DNA of 64,000 nucleotides from Dipteris shenzhenensis (taxonomy: Eukaryota > Polypodiophyta > Polypodiopsida > Gleicheniales). The stretch's first letter is position 1, and each line of letters starts with the position of its first letter. Shown here piece after piece: positions 24,058 through 35,500 of the stretch. The notes beneath the pieces were generated by a model that did no database searches, was not told the DNA's origin, and saw nothing but the letters and a program-made list of their open reading frames with translations. Position numbers and translations under genes: made by a program. The stretch lies in assembly GCA_047967505.1 (NCBI GenBank), contig CM106541.1. One strand, given 5' to 3'.

Positions 24058-24084
24058 GGATTTAGGGTTAGGGTTAGGGTTTTC
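24058..24084 (+). repeat. Short interstitial telomere-like repeat
   Basis: GATTTAGGG followed by TTAGGGTTAGGG and TTTT contains one plant-type and two TTAGGG-type units. It is too short to mark a former chromosome end, and such words also occur in plant promoters. Confidence 0.7.
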
Positions 24085-24889
24085 AACCCTTTCCTTTTTA
24101 GCACTATTTTGGTTAGTGCTATGCACAATATCGAACAAGACGTTGAGATGAATCCTCAACAAGGTAGATAGTGGACAAGATATAAAACAGAAAGGCAAGT
24201 TGTTCTGGCCAATATATGTGCACTTCCTCAGTCATCGTCAACATTAACCTTTCCCAAGTACTATGCTGAGCTCCTCCATTTGATTGAGAAGCTCCTTTGT
24301 TTGATCAAGAAGCTCCTTTGAGAAGCTTCTTTGTTTGATTGAGAAGCTCCTTCTAGTAGTTGGTTTTAAATCCACGGTAATGTGGCATCTTTTACAAGTC
24401 TCCTAGAATCTTATTACGCAAGCAGTACGTCGGGTGAAACATACAATGTCACCAAGCGACCTCCAAATATCTAAGCCTGTCTGTAACAAAGAGATTGAGG
24501 TGCTACCCCTCTCTTGAGCATCAGGCAATGCTCCAGACCTACGCTTTGCTGAGCTTGAAAGAGCCACAACCGAAGTTGGCTCAAGCTAAAGAGCTTCCAA
24601 GTAAAGCTGAAACAACTGAGGTGTATCTGCCAGATCACCCTTTTCGAGCTATTTTGCATACAAACCAGAGAAACTTTACCTCAGACTTTCCTTCCCTTAT
24701 GTGCCAACATGCGCTCTAGAGCTAAGACATCATCAAGTTCCTCAACTCTGGCTACACACAGAAGGCATATCCTCTGGTACATCCCCCGGAAAGATTTGAG
24801 AAGATTGACATTTTAAGTATTATGAATCCTTCAAAGATCTGGTAGCTTCAAGCATTAAGCTACATCACTGATCTGTTAACATACGATAC

Positions 24890-25150
24890 AAATCCCTACA
24901 AAAGCATCCATCTCTTGTCCCAAAGCTGGCCAAAGAAAGTCTCCACTGCTTTCAATAAAGCATCAGTACATCGATGCCCTGCAAACTGCTTGTAACACCA
25001 GAGACGACCATGCATCTGAAGGAATCCATCTGTGAAAGTATAATGCAAATGCTGCTGTCCATCAGAAAACTGATCATAACGCCTTGCAGACTCCCCATCC
25101 TCAACATACAAGTCCTTCATTGCATCCAACTCAGGACTCAACGCTCACCA
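24890..25150 (-). mobile_element. Ty3/gypsy integrase zinc-binding remnant 3
   Basis: The minus strand reads SPELDAMKDLYVEDGESARR, then YTFTDGFLQMHGRLWCYKQF, AGHRCTDALLKAVETFF and GQLWDKRW. This is the segment between RNase H and integrase of Ty3/gypsy elements (usual form: GHRG, then KA/TRAVETYFYWP). The His-His half of the zinc finger is partly preserved and the Cys half is damaged. No further integrase or LTR could be followed to the left. Confidence 0.65.
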
Positions 25151-26559
25151 CAAGTGCATCTGAAAAGTCATAAGTACGAATTTGTGCACTTGGGCATTGT
25201 TGACCTGGATGTGGTTCAAGTGACTGAGAGGTAGAAGGAGGAGTGGCACATCATTAAGATAAAGTTTTGCTGGGTATCAATGCATTATACCCTTGGCCAC
25301 CACTGATGCCTGCACCAAGAACAGAAGATCCCCTAAGGTCTTACTTGTTGGATGAGGAAGCCTCTCTCATTCCTACGCCTCGTGTGCCACCTAGATTAAG
25401 TCAATGACTAGGACCAGCAGCTCCAAAAAGAAAAAATATCCATCGACGATCCAAGACAAGCTGGTCGAGTCATTTATGCTAGATCCTAAGTATCCCACCC
25501 ACATTGACATGGATGAAGCTAAGCCAAGGTGAAATGTTGATCTCGAGTTAACCCACACTCGACTTGAGTTCCAAGAATCCAATTATCCAAGTTAGGGCTA
25601 TGGGTAACCAAGCGAAGAGTTTTTGAGTGGCCAGGGTAGGTATCAGAAGGCCATGAGGGTGGTCTAGTGTGTGTCCATGGTTTGGAGAAGTTTTTAAGAA
25701 AAATTTAGGATGTAGGTTGTTAGAACCACCTGGAAGGGAAATCAAGTACTAGAAGTTATTTAAGTAGTGAGCCCAAGAAGAGCGAACATGCTTACTCATC
25801 ATCTGTATTGTGTACAAGTGAGAGTAGGAGTCTTGTTGCTCAAAGAGAGTGTCCCGTCTCTTGATCCAAGGCATAAAGTTTCTAGTGCAGCTATGGCTAT
25901 TTGTATTGCCTAAAGCCCCTTTTCTATAATACAAGTACAATTGTGCATATTCCAATTATTACATTTTCTTGCATACATGCTTGTTCACCATCTTCATATG
26001 GTTTTGCCCATGTTTAGTATTTTTGTTGATGATCAGTTCTAGATCTTGAAGCACAAGTTGGAATGGTTGCCAAGAAGTCATTGGATTCCAAGAAATGGCA
26101 TCTTCCTACCAAGCACTATGCATTGAACTAGTATTTAAGTACAAGACACAATGGTTAACCAAGGGGTGAGGAAAAACAACGGTCAACAATTAGATGCTGA
26201 CTAGATATTTTAAGGAGACTCAATTCCAATGACACCTTTGATAGGAAAGCTTTCGATTCACAATCAAGATTAGATTTTTCAGGAGGATTTCTATATTTTG
26301 CCCCTTAAGCATCATGATGTGGTTTTGGATTCCATCAACTTAGATATCTAAACTTTACCCATTAACTTAGATATGTAAACTTTATCCATAGGGGTAAAGT
26401 GCACCGGATTGTTACAAAGAAAAGAGGGGAGACGATCCCCATTGTATCACAATGTTTCCATTGGCAAACCAACTAAATCAAGAATTTTTGCGTACATGGT
26501 TTTAATTAAAGATAGAGAACCAAACATGCGTGTTGAGTTGAATGCCCCTGATAAATAGA
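25151..26559. other. No gene recognised
   Basis: Short open frames only, none with a recognisable motif. Probably more of the degenerate retroelement sequence found on either side. Confidence 0.45.
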
Positions 26560-27110
26560 AATTTATGTTACTTGAAAGGACAAGGGCAACAACACGTTGC
26601 TCTAGTTGGTCAAGTGCAAGCACCTAGAGATGTCACTCCTAAGTAAAAGAAGTGGGATACAATGGATGCCCAAGAATTATCTTTGATCTCACTAAATGTA
26701 AACAGGTTCATTATCCCTCATATTAGTTCCTACTGGACTGCTAAAGCCACTTGGGATATTTTGGAAAATATTTATCAAGATTGTAATGAGTCTAGAGTCA
26801 CATTTTTGCACAAAAAGCTTGATAGCATGCACATGGATGAGGGTGACTCTATGCAGGATCATGTCACCAGAATTCAAGATTTGCATGAGCAACTCTTGAA
26901 TATCGATGAGGTCATTCCAATTTATAGCTTATTTCCACTACTTTAAACTCCTTGTCAGAGTCTTATCTTTCTTTTATACATCACTTAACCTTTCAATGCG
27001 AGGATCTAAGTTGCCTCACTTTTCAAGAGTTAGTAGAACTCTTGTTATAGGAGGAGCAGACGTGAAAGAATATGGCTTCATGTTCTTGTAGTGTTGGGGA
27101 GGTCTATGGT
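26560..27110 (+). mobile_element. gag: Copia gag remnant, plus strand
   Basis: The open frame 26662-26946 matches the UBN2-type Gag core: AQELSLISLNVNRFIIPHIS, TAKATWDILENIYQ, RVTFLHKKLDSMHMDEGDSM, ITRIQDL-like VTRIQDLHEQLLNI. After a frame change it continues with TLNSLSESYLSFIHHL and LTFQELVELLL-EEQ near 26940-27065. No zinc knuckle, protease or LTR follows; the next feature on the right is the minus-strand LINE-C. Confidence 0.75.
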
Positions 27111-27245
27111 CCAATTCTTGCCTAGCCGTCCCATAATCCTGATCCCCTGCCAAGTTAGCCCGCATCCAAGGCATCCTCTTCCCATTACACTGCATCTAGA
27201 TCTAGTAGCAAAAGATCTCCATCCCCTGCTTTGTAGAAACTACAC

Positions 27246-27420
27246 TGGAAATGGAAAAGAGTCTATTTGAAGAACTATATCCTGAGAGGCACCCCTCTGT
27301 GAAAACTGTCCAGCGTAGTTTCTACTCTGTGAATATTGTGTTGGAAATGGCAAAGAGTCTATTTGAAGAACTCGATCCTGAGAGGCACCCCTGTCCGTGA
27401 AAACTATCTAGAACAACAAT
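27246..27420 (+). repeat. Tandem duplication, period 96 bp
   Basis: TGGAAATGGAAAAGAGTCTA at 27246 recurs as TGGAAATGGCAAAGAGTCTA at 27342. Both continue with TTTGAAGAACT, ATCCTGAGAGGCACCCCT and GTGAAAACT. Only a few positions differ, so it is relatively recent. Confidence 0.85.
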
Positions 27421-27699
27421 GAGGGTTCCAGGTGGTGTCCCTCCCACCAGGAGTTTGGAATCACTGCCTCTATCTTGGCCGCCCTGGCCCTGGCTCCTCT
27501 GAAATAGTGCCTAGTCTCGATCCTCCTCCTCCAAGGGAAGTTGCCTCCAAGTCCCGAAGGAGCACACTGGGAAACTATTCCATTGTGCCCAATCGATATG
27601 TGTCCACTTCCCCAGCATGCATCCCTCTGGATCCTAGACCTCTAGGTGCCATAACAATTGGTGGCAGTCTGTCAAACTCCTCCCTACAAGTGGGGTCAT

Positions 27700-29460
27700 G
27701 ATAAGATCAAGTGACAAATGCTTCTAGCAGACTTAGAATAGGCTTTTGATCAAGGCAAAGCCCTTTCCCATGAGAGGAGAAGGTGAGAAAATCCATCTGA
27801 AAGAAGATTGCCACAGACCACCTATATGCGAGGTGTTCCAAAGTAACCCACGATGCATTAAGAGTTTCCAGGGCTCTGAACCTAGAGTGAGACCTCACAC
27901 TATCAATTTGACTAGGAGGGATCTACTCTACATCTTTGGGTCAATGATGTCGAGGCCCTAGTGGAAAAATCATTGTTTGCCATACCACTCTATCTCTAGC
28001 ATTATGGGAGCCATCTAAATCTACCCAAATGATGTTGCGTACCAAACGTCATAGTTTCTCGATGCAACCTCTGTGAAAACCCCAGCAAGATGCAATGTAC
28101 CAAGCTCTGGCTAGAAGTACCTAGTTCACTATTGTTGCTAGGAGTACCTAGTTTACTACTAGGGCTCTACCTGCTAGAGAGAGCTTGCCTAAGCTCCAAT
28201 AAAGAAGCTTGTACCATACACCGAGGAGGCTATTTACTGCTCTATGGAGATCTCCATGCCCATCGTGTTGTCTACCCTCGTGGAATCTAGTGGAAGCCTA
28301 GGGCTGCCCTCCAATCTCAAATCTCTTGAGCCTCATCAGTGGCTATAAGAAAGACCACCAATTTGGCCCAATCGATTTTGGCACCCACAACCGTAAAGTA
28401 TATAGCCAAAGCCCTCCTGGCTGCATCCAAGCTATCTGCAGAACCCTCCGCATAAGGTGATGTGTCATCTACAAACTTCGAGTCTAGCAACTCCTCCGTC
28501 GAAGAGCGAGTCTCATCCTTGTGAGGCCCCAAGCCTGTGAGCATAAGAAGCAATCACCTGGGGGGACATCTCCCCCTACCTGGAACAGCAAGCTCTATTA
28601 GAACTTAGTGGTATACTCAAGAATCTCCTGGGGATCTAAGTGCATAGTGCCATTCGGCAGGCCTTGCAATCGCTATAATTGCATCCTCGAGACCAAAGGC
28701 CTATACACTTAAAGAAATGTTTGGTCATCCTATCACCCTGTTGTACCCAGTATGATCTAGAGGTGTGATAGGAGAACTCGGTCTGATGTATCGTGGAGGT
28801 CCAGGTGTGTGCACTCACCTGTGTGCCAACCACTGTGATCCCTAGTCCTTCTCTCTGAGTTGCTCAATGGAGGCCAAGTCCCATCTCAAAGCTCTCTCCC
28901 GTACCTACACTACCCAAACAAAAAATTGAGATTGCCTAGAAGTCCAAAGAACCTTGCCTCTCTCCAAGGGTCTCTTCTGCACATCATGAAGATAAAGTGT
29001 TCCTAGGTGCTCCTCTTCACCATCGGCATCTCTACATAGGACGCTCCTCCCAACTTGTCTTTTGCATGCTCTAGATTGTTGAAGTCCCCTCAAATGATCC
29101 CAGAGTCTACATCTGGAAGAATCTCCAAAAATCTAGGCTTTGCGGCCGACACATCAGAGCATAGACATGCCTATCTTGGAGTCCCAACAGTGATCCCCAT
29201 CCATACTACCCTACCCATGATCAACTCTCCCTAGCCAAAAAGAATTGCCCTACCCATGATCCCCATGCATACTTCCCTACCCATGATCAACTCTCCCTGG
29301 CCAAAAACATCCGCTAACAACGCTTATGGCACCGAAATGTAGACTCCCCGCTCCTTCCTACTGCGGGGGACCACACCTCTGGCCCAGTCTTGGCAGAAGA
29401 TGGTGGCATCAGCATATGTCTGCTGCTGAAAGCATATACTCCTGAATCTAAAGAAAGTCT
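27700..29460 (-). mobile_element. LINE-C, left piece: endonuclease and RT remnants
   Basis: On the minus strand from 29440 leftward: an AP-endonuclease segment (FFRFRSICFQQQ, ARGVV) leading to the GDFNN motif near 29080 (with TGA in place of the Trp before it), then NLEHAKDKLGG. RT pieces follow: SYWVQQGDRMTKHFF at about 28740, FVDDTS (the YADD equivalent) near 28470-28455 with GAKIDWAKLVVFL after it, and a C-terminal LAGRALVVN, AWYIASCW, LVRNIIWVDLDGS at 28180-28030. Much of the RT between 28640 and 28560 is missing. It is a pseudogene throughout. It begins exactly where the right piece (42840-45080) leaves off in the protein, so the two are one LINE split by an insertion. Confidence 0.7.
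29215..29312. repeat. Tandem duplication inside LINE-C endonuclease
   Basis: CCCTACCCATGATCAACTCT followed by CCCTAGCC recurs about 66 bases on, with CCCTGGCC; the intervening CCCATGATCCCCATGCATAC belongs to the repeat as well. It duplicates the coding segment GELIMGRVVWMG on the minus strand. Confidence 0.75.
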
Positions 29461-29465
29461 GATGA

Positions 29466-31553
29466 TCTAACAATAGCTATGTCTCACTCCCATATTTTTT
29501 TAATCATCATTTTTACTTTCCTGAGATCTTGTTTTTATAGACCACACATGTGTATTCTTCTATGTGAGTTCTTGTGACAAGACTTCACATGCTACCATGT
29601 GCACATCTTCATCGGCAGTTCAGAGTACTCTCTTTTCATGGTTGATCACTGTGCATTGCCATCTTCAGTATAGCACTTGTCGCCTTCAATCTGTCTATTT
29701 TTTGACATAAGAGCTCTCATCACCTTAAGTGCAATCCATGCACCTTTAGTGCAATTTGTCACCTTCAGCATGGCTCTATCACCTTCAGTGTGATCTACCA
29801 TCTTCAATACGGTCTTGGTTTGCCATCTCCAACATGACCTATGTTTACCATCTTTAGTATGGTCTTTTGTTAGCATGGTCTCTCTCTTTGACATCTTCAA
29901 CATGGCCATCGATCTTCAGTATCCATCATAGTCACATCCAGTAACAAGATGTTAAAAGCTAGTGCATGGGGTAGACATCCCGCTAGTGGAGTTACGAGTC
30001 AAATGACTATCTTACCAGATCACCCTCCACCTGGTATTAAATTACCAACATGCTGTACGAGATTGATGATGCTCCGAACATCCACAAGGGTTCTCCGTAT
30101 TAGATCATTCTACTCCTAACACCTTCAATGGCCTTGGAGGTAAGCCTTGGTGTGTTAGGCTATGATGCTTAGTCAATGAGGACAGATCTAGATCACATAG
30201 TCTTGTGAGTGGGAAGTGATCTCAAAACCCAATGCATGAGTATCTAGTTTCTAGGGCTTTTGAGAGCTAAAAGATGGCTCCCATTTGGTAGAATTCTGAG
30301 TTGTTTAGAGCTAGATACAAGCCATTCAAGTTCTAGAGTTAATTGAGGCCTAGGCCCAAGATGAATTAATTGTGTGCATGGGTATAGGGGTCATGGAGCA
30401 CAATTTTTAAGAGACTTAATTAAAGTATTCAAATAACTCCTAAAAACTATTCTAACATAAAGTAACAAATCAAAACCTATAATTAGGAAATGAAATATTT
30501 GAAATCGTTTTTCTCAGCTTTTCATAGGTTTTTCAACCTACGTTTGGTGCTTTCTCAGCTTTTTATAGCTTTCTAGTTTCACCCAAGGTCTATATAAAGT
30601 TTGGGCTCAATTCTAAGCATCACAATTGCTCTCTCTAAAAATTTGCACCCTCTCCCTACTACTCTCTTTTGCAAATTTTCCCTCTTCCTAGTTATCCTCC
30701 TACTATCCAACTTGATGAATTTTTAGAATTTTTGCTTTAGCCTACCTTTCTTCCTTTGCAGTTCCCAAGATGCGTCATGGGAAAAGTATTCTTCACGTAT
30801 TTCACTTTTATCAATCACTACACTTTTTTTAATGCCTTTTTCCCTCGCATTCAGTTCTATCTTTCGTCTTTCAAGCTACCACAAAGTGATTTTCAGATTT
30901 TTTTCACTCATAGGACTTTATATAATTGATTTTATTTATATTGAACATGTTTCCTTCAATTTCCAAAGGTTCTAAGCTCATTTAGGTTCAAAAGGCTAAC
31001 TGCATCTATTGTGGGCTGTGTGTTCCACAGTCCAAGGTTTCTAAACTAACCCTAACGGGTGGAATCTGTGTTTCTTGTGTTTCAAGGATAAGTGGGACCA
31101 AGACCATTTACGCAATGTTTTCCACTTGGTATTAGGTAGGGGGCTTCAACCAATGGTTACTTTCTTGGATGATTCTCACTCATATGTACATCTGAGTTCT
31201 AGTTGAAAAAGAATATCATTGTAATAGTCCTATGTTTCAGTCTTGATTTAGAACCCTAGATTTTCTAGAGGGGGCTATGTCCCAAGATCTATACTACCAT
31301 TGTAGTGAGGCTAAGCATCATTCAATATATAAAAAAAGACAAGTGGGTTTACCCAATTGGGGAGTAGCCTCATTCTCACCCAATTCAATGTCGGTTTACT
31401 TGTCTCTATTTCTTTTATGTTCCTATTGTTATGTGGTATCAATGCATTTAAAGTAGTGGTATTTTTATGTGGAATTTATAAAAGTTCTAAAATTCTTAGT
31501 TTATAAAGTTATTCGACTGGAAATCACACCTCTTTATAAGCACGACTCTGACA
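29466..31553 (+). repeat. Left LTR of the outermost element (long form)
   Basis: It starts TCTAACAATAGCTATGTCTC (the TG of the LTR appears mutated to TC) and ends ACTCTGACA. It is about 2.09 kb. The parts 29466-29800 and about 30970-31553 align to the right LTR; the middle, about 1.17 kb, has no counterpart there. The minus-strand frame at 29646-29909 merely reflects repeated phrases such as CACCTTCAGTGTGATC and has no domain. Confidence 0.65.
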
Positions 31554-31567
31554 AGTATCAAAGCCTG
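31554..31567 (+). promoter_or_regulatory. Primer-binding-site-like sequence of the outermost element
   Basis: AGTATCAAAGCCTG follows TCTGACA. The usual form is AGTGGTATCAGAGCC; here the GTG or TGG is missing and one base differs. It marks the internal edge of the left LTR. Confidence 0.5.
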
Positions 31568-31620
31568 ATCATTCTTGTTGAAGGACTTAGTACTACTTAG
31601 AATCCAGTCCTAGGTCATTA

Positions 31621-31625
31621 TAGGA
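31621..31625 (+). repeat. Target-site duplication of the middle element, left copy
   Basis: TAGGA precedes the left LTR and is repeated exactly at 39994-39998. Confidence 0.95.
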
Positions 31626-31950
31626 TGTTGAGAGTTGTGGTGCCATGAGCACATGTAGAGCAAAGGTATGAGCAAAGGGCAAGCTGCCACATGGCATGGA
31701 GGAGATATCCCACATGTGAGCAAGCAAATGGATGTAAGTACCCTCACCTATAAAAGGGAGGTTCATTTGAAGTAATATCAATCAAGCACTTTGCACTATC
31801 TCAAGATTCTCTTTATGAGTCCAAGCTAATCTATCTTGGAACCTAATTGACTTGAGGTACATGTTATGAGCACTCTCTTCATCATGTTTCCACATAGGTT
31901 CCATCGACCTTAGAGTGCTCCATAGATCCTAAGGCACACATGTTTTGTCA
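31626..31950 (+). repeat. Middle element, 5' LTR
   Basis: It starts TGTTGAGAGTTGTGG and ends CATGTTTTGTCA, directly before the primer-binding site. A TATA box TATAAAA lies at 31749-31755. Confidence 0.95.
31749..31755 (+). promoter_or_regulatory. TATA box in the middle element's 5' LTR
   Basis: CCTATAAAAGGGAGG is a strong plant TATA box. It is conserved in the 3' LTR at 39792-39798. Confidence 0.75.
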
Positions 31951-31962
31951 TGGTATCAGAGC
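31951..31962 (+). promoter_or_regulatory. Primer-binding site of the middle element
   Basis: TGGTATCAGAGC directly follows the LTR end and matches initiator tRNA-Met, the primer used by copia elements. This suggests that a copia-type machinery mobilises it. Confidence 0.92.
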
Positions 31963-32333
31963 ATAGGTTTAGCTCTCCTAGTTTAGCTCATTAGTAATTC
32001 ACTAGGATTGCTTCCATTCCTAGATTAGTTGTAGGCATGTCTTAGGAGCTCATGTTTTTCTCCTAGGTTAGTTTTAGTTTTAGATTAAGCACAAATTTCC
32101 GTCCCTTGAGAGATAAAATTTCCGTCCATCCATTTCATGAGAGATTCATTGTGAGCTTGAGTGTTCCTTATTCTGTGAGAACAAGAGAGCCCGAAGCTCT
32201 CCCTAACTCATCTTTGAGAGGTTCTGAGTAGAAAGAGAGCTCCAAAAGAGAGGTTCTCCAACAGAGCTTCAAGCTCCCTAAAGCAACTACCTCTCCTCGC
32301 AAGTCATCTGCCTCTCCAAACGACCTACAGGCG

Positions 32334-32338
32334 AACTC
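32334..32338 (+). repeat. Target-site duplication of Copia-2, left copy
   Basis: AACTC precedes the left LTR and is repeated exactly at 38242-38246. Confidence 0.95.
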
Positions 32339-32511
32339 TGAGAGTGCTCTCAACGGAAGCAAGAATGGAAGAAGGAGAGAGAGAGAGACAAAGAGCCACA
32401 CAAGTTTTGGTGGGTGCAGAACCACCCTAATCTTCTTTTTCATTCATTTATATATGTGTTTGAGTATTGTACATAACCGGGGTTAAGGCACAGTGACCTT
32501 TAACCCCCACA
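32339..32511 (-). repeat. Copia-2 3' LTR (left copy)
   Basis: On the plus strand it runs from TGAGAGTGCTCTCAACGG to TTTAACCCCCACA. The palindrome TGAGAGTGCTCTCA forms one end. It is 172/173 identical to the right copy. Confidence 0.97.
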
Positions 32512-32524
32512 ACCTCCCACTTAA
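32512..32524 (-). promoter_or_regulatory. Polypurine tract of Copia-2
   Basis: The minus strand reads TTTAAGTGGGAGGT directly before TGTGGGGGTTAAAG, the start of the 3' LTR. It is the plus-strand primer site, only about 40 bases after the pol stop codon. Confidence 0.85.
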
Positions 32525-32564
32525 AGGACAATGTGCCTTTAAGAGAGAACAACTAGTGAGCATA

Positions 32565-35500
32565 CTATCCAATGCCCATCAATACACGACAATACTCAAA
32601 CCGCTGACTAGGTAGACTCTTCGTCAGCATATCTGCAGGGTTATCATCTGTATGAACCTTGACAAGCTCTATGCGCTTGTCCTCAAGTACCTCCCTGATG
32701 AAATGGTACCTGACCTCAATGTGTTTGGTCTTTGCATGAAAGACTGGATTCCGTGCTAGCTGAATAGCACTCATGGAATCACTATGCAATGTCGCTACAC
32801 CTGTATGAATCCCCAAATCTCCCACTAGCCGATCAAGCCATATAGCCTCCTTGCAACCCTCTATGGCTGCAACATACTCAGCCTCTGTGGTAGACAAAGC
32901 CACGCACTTCTGTGCACGAGACATCCACGACACTGCACCACCTGCAAAGGTGAACACATAACCAGAAGTGGATCTCCTACTATCCACATGCCCTGCATAG
33001 TCTGAATCTGTGTACCCAAGTACACGCATGTCTCCTTTACCAAAGCAAATGCACATCTCCTTGGTACCCTTCATGTACCTCATGATGCACTTAACTGCCT
33101 CCCAATGCCTCTTTCCTGGATTAGCCATATACCGGCTAACAACTCCCACTGCAAATGCAATGTCTGGTCTAGTAGCTATCATAGCATACATAAGACTCCC
33201 AACTGCTGATGCATAAGGAACCTTGGCCATCATGGGCCTTTCCTCATCTGATTTGGGACTATCTGTATGACTCAGTTTCACATATGGAGGCAATGGAGTA
33301 CTCACTGCCTTCCCCCCCTCCATATTGAAACACTGCAATACTTTTGTAACATACTCTTTTTGTGAAAGCCAAAGGAGTTTCCTACTCCGATCACGCGTGA
33401 TGCGCATACCAAGAATATGACCTGCAAGTCCCAAATCCTTCATATCAAAGGCCTCATGCAACTTGGCCTTTAATGCATCTAGCTCATAAGTATTCTTGCT
33501 AGCCAATAGCATATCATCCACATATAGTGCTAGGATTATTAGGCTATTATCCTTAGCCCTTTTAGTGTAGAGGCAGTGATCAATTTCACTCCTTCTAAAA
33601 CCCTGGGACCGAATGAAAGCATCAAACTTCTGATACCATTCTCTAGGTGCTTGCTTAAGACCATAGAGACTCTTCTTCAGCTTGCAAACTAAATGCTCTT
33701 TGCCCTTTTCTTCAAAGCCTTCCGACTGCACCATGTAAATTTCCTCATGCAAATCCCCATGCAAGAAAGCTGTCTTGACATCCATTTGCATAAGATCCAT
33801 ATCCTCTACTGCCACTAGTCCAAGCATGCATCTAAGTGTGGTCATCTTCACAACCGGAGAGAATATCTCATCAAAGTCCACACCCTTCTCTTGCTTGAAC
33901 CCTTTAGCAACCAAACGGGCCTTGTACCTAGGCACATCATCACCTGTGACCTTCATTTTGTAGACCCATTTACATGGCAATGCTTTCTTTCCATGTGGCA
34001 AAGAAACCAAGTCCCAAGTCTTATTCTTCATAAGTGAACTCATCTCTGATTGCATAGCATACTCCCACTTGCGTTGATCCTCACGCATCATAGCCTCTCT
34101 GTAGCAAGAAGGCTCCCCGCAATCAGTAAGCATCACATAGTCTACCCCTGGAACAAACCTATCAGGCGGTTTAGACACTCTAGATGATCTTCTCAAGGGC
34201 ATTTCAGCTTGCTGTCCCACTTGCATATCAGCCACATTTGGCTCATCATTTCCACCAATAGATGATCCATCATCTACCCTTGATTGTATACCTGTGGGAG
34301 TACTTGGTTGTACCATTTCTTGCACATTTGGTGCATGGACAGCTTGCTGCCTATCAACATATGCAGGTGGATTCACATCCTGAAAAGTGATTCTCCTCAT
34401 TTCCACATCCCTCATGGGTGCCTTATGCATCTTCTTCTCATTGAAGACCACATCATGGCTGCGTATGATCTTCTTTGCTTCTGGATCCCAGAGACGATAG
34501 CCCATCTCTCCACTTTCACCATAACCTAGAAAGATGCATTTCCTAGACTTAGGATCTAGCTTCTTTCGAAGCTCTTTTGGCACATGTGCATATGCCTCAC
34601 ACCCAAATATACGCAAATGAGAGTAAGAGGGCTTCTTGCCACTCCATGCCTCTTCAGGAATACCACCATCCAAACTCTTACTAGGTGATCTATTGATCAC
34701 ATGCACTGCAGTCTTCATTGCCTCAGCCCAAAAACCACCAGAAAGACTTGCATTGGAAAGCATGCATTGCAACCTTTCTTGAATGGTACGATTCATCTTT
34801 TCTGCAACTGGATTTTGCTCTGGAGTACGAGGGGATGTGAGCTTCCTCTTAATCCCACGTGTATCACAGAAATGCTGAAAGTCATGAGAGAGATACTCTC
34901 CACCATTGTCAGTCCGTAGGCATTTAAGCGTTCTACCTGACTGATTCTCAACCAAGGCCAGCCATTTCTGAAATACCTGGAACACATCACTCTTCCGAGC
35001 TATAGCATAAGCCCACACTTTCCTAGTTGCATCATCAATGAATGCCACATAGTATTCAGCCCCGCCTAATGACCGTGTAGGCATGGGACCACATACGTCT
35101 GAATGCACCAAATCAAGCATTTCAAACTCTTTCTTTCCCCTTCTTTTATGGGCTAATTTAGTCTGCTTCCCATAGAGACAGTGCTCACAAAATTCAAAAT
35201 CAGAGAAACTCAAATGCGGTACATAACCCAAACGGCATAAGAGTTTCATTCCATTTTGGCTCATGTGCCCCAACCTGCAATGCCACAAAGAAGTGCTTGG
35301 CTGCTCGGTTATTGCAACAACATGATCAAATACCCCTGATACATGTAAGGGATATAAAGTCCCACACTTGGCACCCCTAGCCAAAAGCATAGAGCCCTTC
35401 TGAATTTTCCAACTCTGAAAGCCAAAAGTGGTGTGAAAACCAGCATCATCTAGCTGACCCACTGAAATAAGACTCTTGGTCAACTTAGGCACATGTCTCA

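Larger units (their letters stand above)
21311..24889. other. No gene recognised; possible LTR-like sequence
   Basis: AT-rich sequence with no recognisable domain in any frame. The part from 21430 to about 22860, just after the gypsy integrase end, could include the LTR of that element, but I found no second copy. A primer-binding-site-like sequence, a 90-bp direct repeat and a short telomere-like run are listed separately. Confidence 0.45.

Noticed and set aside
24058-24084. Former chromosome end
   Set aside because: Only three telomere-like units; far too short.
23977-24200. Complete minus-strand copia element around the PBS-like site
   Set aside because: No second LTR, gag or pol in the expected place; only the PBS-like site is kept as a low-confidence feature.
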